Origin: Sulfurospirillum arcachonense
Lineage (GTDB): Bacteria; Campylobacterota; Campylobacteria; Campylobacterales; Sulfurospirillaceae
Direction: 5' to 3'
DNA length: 7,318 bases
Assembly: GCA_015662785.1 (NCBI GenBank)
Contig: DQTM01000179.1
Span: 1 to 7,318, forward strand
Positions 6,230 through 7,318 of the stretch are shown piece by piece. The translations under genes and the position numbers were made by a program. Every line of letters starts with the position of its first letter. Position 1 is the first letter of the stretch. Below the pieces are notes generated by a model that had not been told where the DNA came from, did not search any database, and was given only the letters and a program-made list of their open reading frames with translations.

Positions 6230-7185
6230 AAACTCTCTCTTCTTTACAAGACTTTTTTTATGAAAATATTTATCCAGATTTAGAGTTTTTGGAGCAAAAA
6301 AGAGTAGAGATATATGCTTCACTAAAGAGAATTGTGATTGTGATTTTTATTCTTACATGTACATTCTTTTATATGCTCTATGATGTCATACCAAATACAT
6401 CTGATCTGCTCATACTCTGTTGTATTATCCCTTCTGGGATATTTACTTTTATATATAAAATGAAAGTGAGTGGATATGCCTCTTTGTTTAAAGACCAAGT
6501 TATTGAAAGATTGGTAGAGTTTATTGGAGATACTCTAACATATAAAAAACTTGGGTTTATAAGCGAATATGAGTACAAAACAAGTGCATTATTCCCTCAA
6601 AAAGTAGATAGATATAGTGGCGATGATTTGGTTGTGGGTAAAGTAGATGGTGTTGATGTTCGTTTTTCAGAAATTCACTCTGAAGTGAAAAAAAAGGGCA
6701 ATAAAGGAAAAACTTACTGGCTAACTATCTTTAGAGGACTTTTTTTTGTTGCTGATTTTAATAAACACTTTAAAGGTAAAACTGTAATTTTACCAGATAA
6801 TAGTGAAAAGTTTTTAGGTTCTTTTTCTCATTTCTTTCAATCATTTAGTTCACGTGGGGAGTTAGTAAAGATGGACAGTCCAGAGTTTGAAAAAGAGTTT
6901 GTAGTTTATTCAGATGATCAAATAGAAGCGAGATATATACTTTCTCACTCTTTAATGGACTCTATTTTGAAGTATAAAAAGCTAGTAGGAAAAAATATAT
7001 CAATTAGTTTTGTAGGTTCAAATATTTATATAGCTATTGGTTTTAAGCAAAAACTTTTTGAACCAAAAATATATAAAAAAGTAACCAGTTTTGATGAAGT
7101 GAGGTTTTATTTTGAGATATTGAGTTTAACCTCAGATATAGTTAAACACTTAAATTTAGATATAAAAATTTGGTCTAAAAGATAA
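6226..7185 (+). CDS. DUF3137 family membrane protein, LemA partner gene
   Basis: This gene encodes a 319-residue protein that I recognise as DUF3137-like; no function is established for the family. Two hydrophobic segments at about 36-52 and 61-77 make an N-terminal membrane hairpin. Short basic stretches flank the pair (LKR before, YKMK after), so most of the protein, about 240 C-terminal residues, probably lies in the cytoplasm. The best family-like segments are IFRGLFFVADFNKHFKGK (about 168-185) and EFEKEFVVYSDDQIEARYIL, then an ordered C-terminal part with ISFVGSNIYIAI. No catalytic motif is obvious. It starts with GTG, four bases overlapping the lemA stop (GTGA), with no good ribosome site of its own beyond a distant AAAGAG, so it probably depends on lemA translation. 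Codons 155-157 contain an A8 run and a T8 run lies about 45 bases further on. The family call is fairly sure, the role unknown. Confidence 0.85.
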   Translation: MKTLSSLQDFFYENIYPDLEFLEQKRVEIYASLKRIVIVIFILTCTFFYMLYDVIPNTSDLLILCCIIPSGIFTFIYKMKVSGYASLFKDQVIERLVEFIGDTLTYKKLGFISEYEYKTSALFPQKVDRYSGDDLVVGKVDGVDVRFSEIHSEVKKKGNKGKTYWLTIFRGLFFVADFNKHFKGKTVILPDNSEKFLGSFSHFFQSFSSRGELVKMDSPEFEKEFVVYSDDQIEARYILSHSLMDSILKYKKLVGKNISISFVGSNIYIAIGFKQKLFEPKIYKKVTSFDEVRFYFEILSLTSDIVKHLNLDIKIWSKR

Positions 7186-7190
7186 TGTGT

Positions 7191-7208
7191 CTTTTTGTTT
7201 ACCAAAAG
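7191..7208 (+). terminator. Weak hairpin after the lemA operon
   Basis: CTTTT(T)G and CAAAAG around a TTTAC loop give six mostly A-T pairs with one bulge, six bases after the DUF3137 stop. No T run follows on the plus strand, so this is at best a weak terminator candidate. I list it because nothing better is visible for ending the operon. Confidence 0.2.
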
Positions 7209-7220
7209 GTAGTATACTAC
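7209..7220. repeat. 12-bp perfect palindrome GTAGTATACTAC
   Basis: GTAGTATACTAC is self-complementary without a loop, 23 bases after the DUF3137 stop. It contains TATACT, which could serve as a -10 box, but there is no -35 hexamer at a sensible distance. It may be a protein-binding site or chance; nothing in the sequence decides. Confidence 0.35.
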
Positions 7221-7318
7221 TGCGCTATTGAAGATATATATTTTAGGGATTTTGTTTCAGCAAAGTAGAGTCTACTTTGAAAAGTGCTATAAAAGAGAGT
7301 AGGGCCATAACTGAAGCA
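7217..7318 (-). other. Possible 3' end of a convergent minus-strand gene, frame unresolved
   Basis: Two minus-strand frames are open from the right edge. One runs 33 codons to a TAG at 7219-7217 and ends SLKYISSIAQ. The other runs 24 codons to a TAA at 7245-7243, contains a hydrophobic VMALLSFIALF and ends STLLKQNP. Only one can be a real gene, and possibly neither is. I recognise no family in either. Convergent layout with the lemA unit would be natural, but such short frames also arise by chance in AT-rich DNA. Confidence 0.22.
7261..7279. repeat. 19-bp inverted repeat with nine-base arms near the right edge
   Basis: CAAAGTAGA (7261-7269) and TCTACTTTG (7271-7279) are exact reverse complements around a single G. 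As RNA it would fold as a seven-pair stem with a GAGTC loop. It is directly flanked by TGTTTCAG (7253-7260), which can pair with the last eight bases of the window, CTGAAGCA, allowing one G-U pair. This could be an operator, part of a structured RNA, or the end of a convergent gene's coding region. No T run follows on either strand, so it is not a standard terminator. Confidence 0.5.

Noticed and set aside
5767..6578. Minus-strand open frames at 5767-5970, 6059-6322 and 6378-6578
   Set aside because: They are antisense to lemA and the DUF3137 gene. The middle one spans both genes' junction, and none has a convincing ribosome site or domain.
7195..7218. Sigma-70 promoter TTGTTT...TATACT after the DUF3137 gene
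   Set aside because: The spacing between the two hexamers is only 12 bases and no start codon with a ribosome site follows within the window.
1..7318. Mobile elements, CRISPR repeats, tRNA or rRNA genes
   Set aside because: I found no transposase-like protein, no regularly spaced repeats and no sequence that looks like a tRNA or rRNA on reading through both strands.

Overview
The window is AT-rich bacterial DNA that most resembles a free-living member of the Campylobacterota (formerly Epsilonproteobacteria), of the Sulfurimonas/Sulfuricurvum kind. This rests on the gene order fliK-flgD-flgE, which is familiar from Campylobacter and Helicobacter, on a sigma-54 type flagellar promoter, on -10 boxes without a clear -35 box, and on the style of the proteins. 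I cannot name a species from the sequence alone.

Left half (1-3640, minus strand): a flagellar hook operon. fliK (hook-length control), flgD (hook cap/scaffold) and flgE (hook protein, cut off by the window edge) lie head to tail with gaps of 13 and 9 bases. A good sigma-54 promoter (GG-N10-GC) sits just upstream of fliK. flgE starts with GTG, and its ribosome binding site contains the flgD stop codon. Together the three products cap the growing hook, form it and measure it.

Middle (3641-5600, plus strand): typA/bipA, a ribosome-binding translational GTPase, is transcribed divergently from the hook operon. It has a TATAAT box and an inferred leader of about 100 bases. That leader holds a possible five-codon open frame that coincides with a perfect hairpin directly upstream of the typA ribosome binding site.

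Right half (5601-7318, plus strand): a 34-base near-uninterrupted palindrome separates typA from a two-gene unit, lemA and a DUF3137-family membrane protein gene, which share a 4-base GTGA overlap. LemA/DUF3137 pairs recur in bacteria but their function is poorly defined, so this is the least understood module here. The last 133 bases hold no complete gene. They contain two inverted repeats, a possible structured RNA cut by the window edge, and two competing open minus-strand frames that could be the tail of a convergent gene.

I see no mobile element, CRISPR array, tRNA or rRNA. Most of the window looks like ordinary chromosome. The points most worth checking are the typA leader, the palindrome before lemA, the lemA/DUF3137 pair and the right-hand edge.
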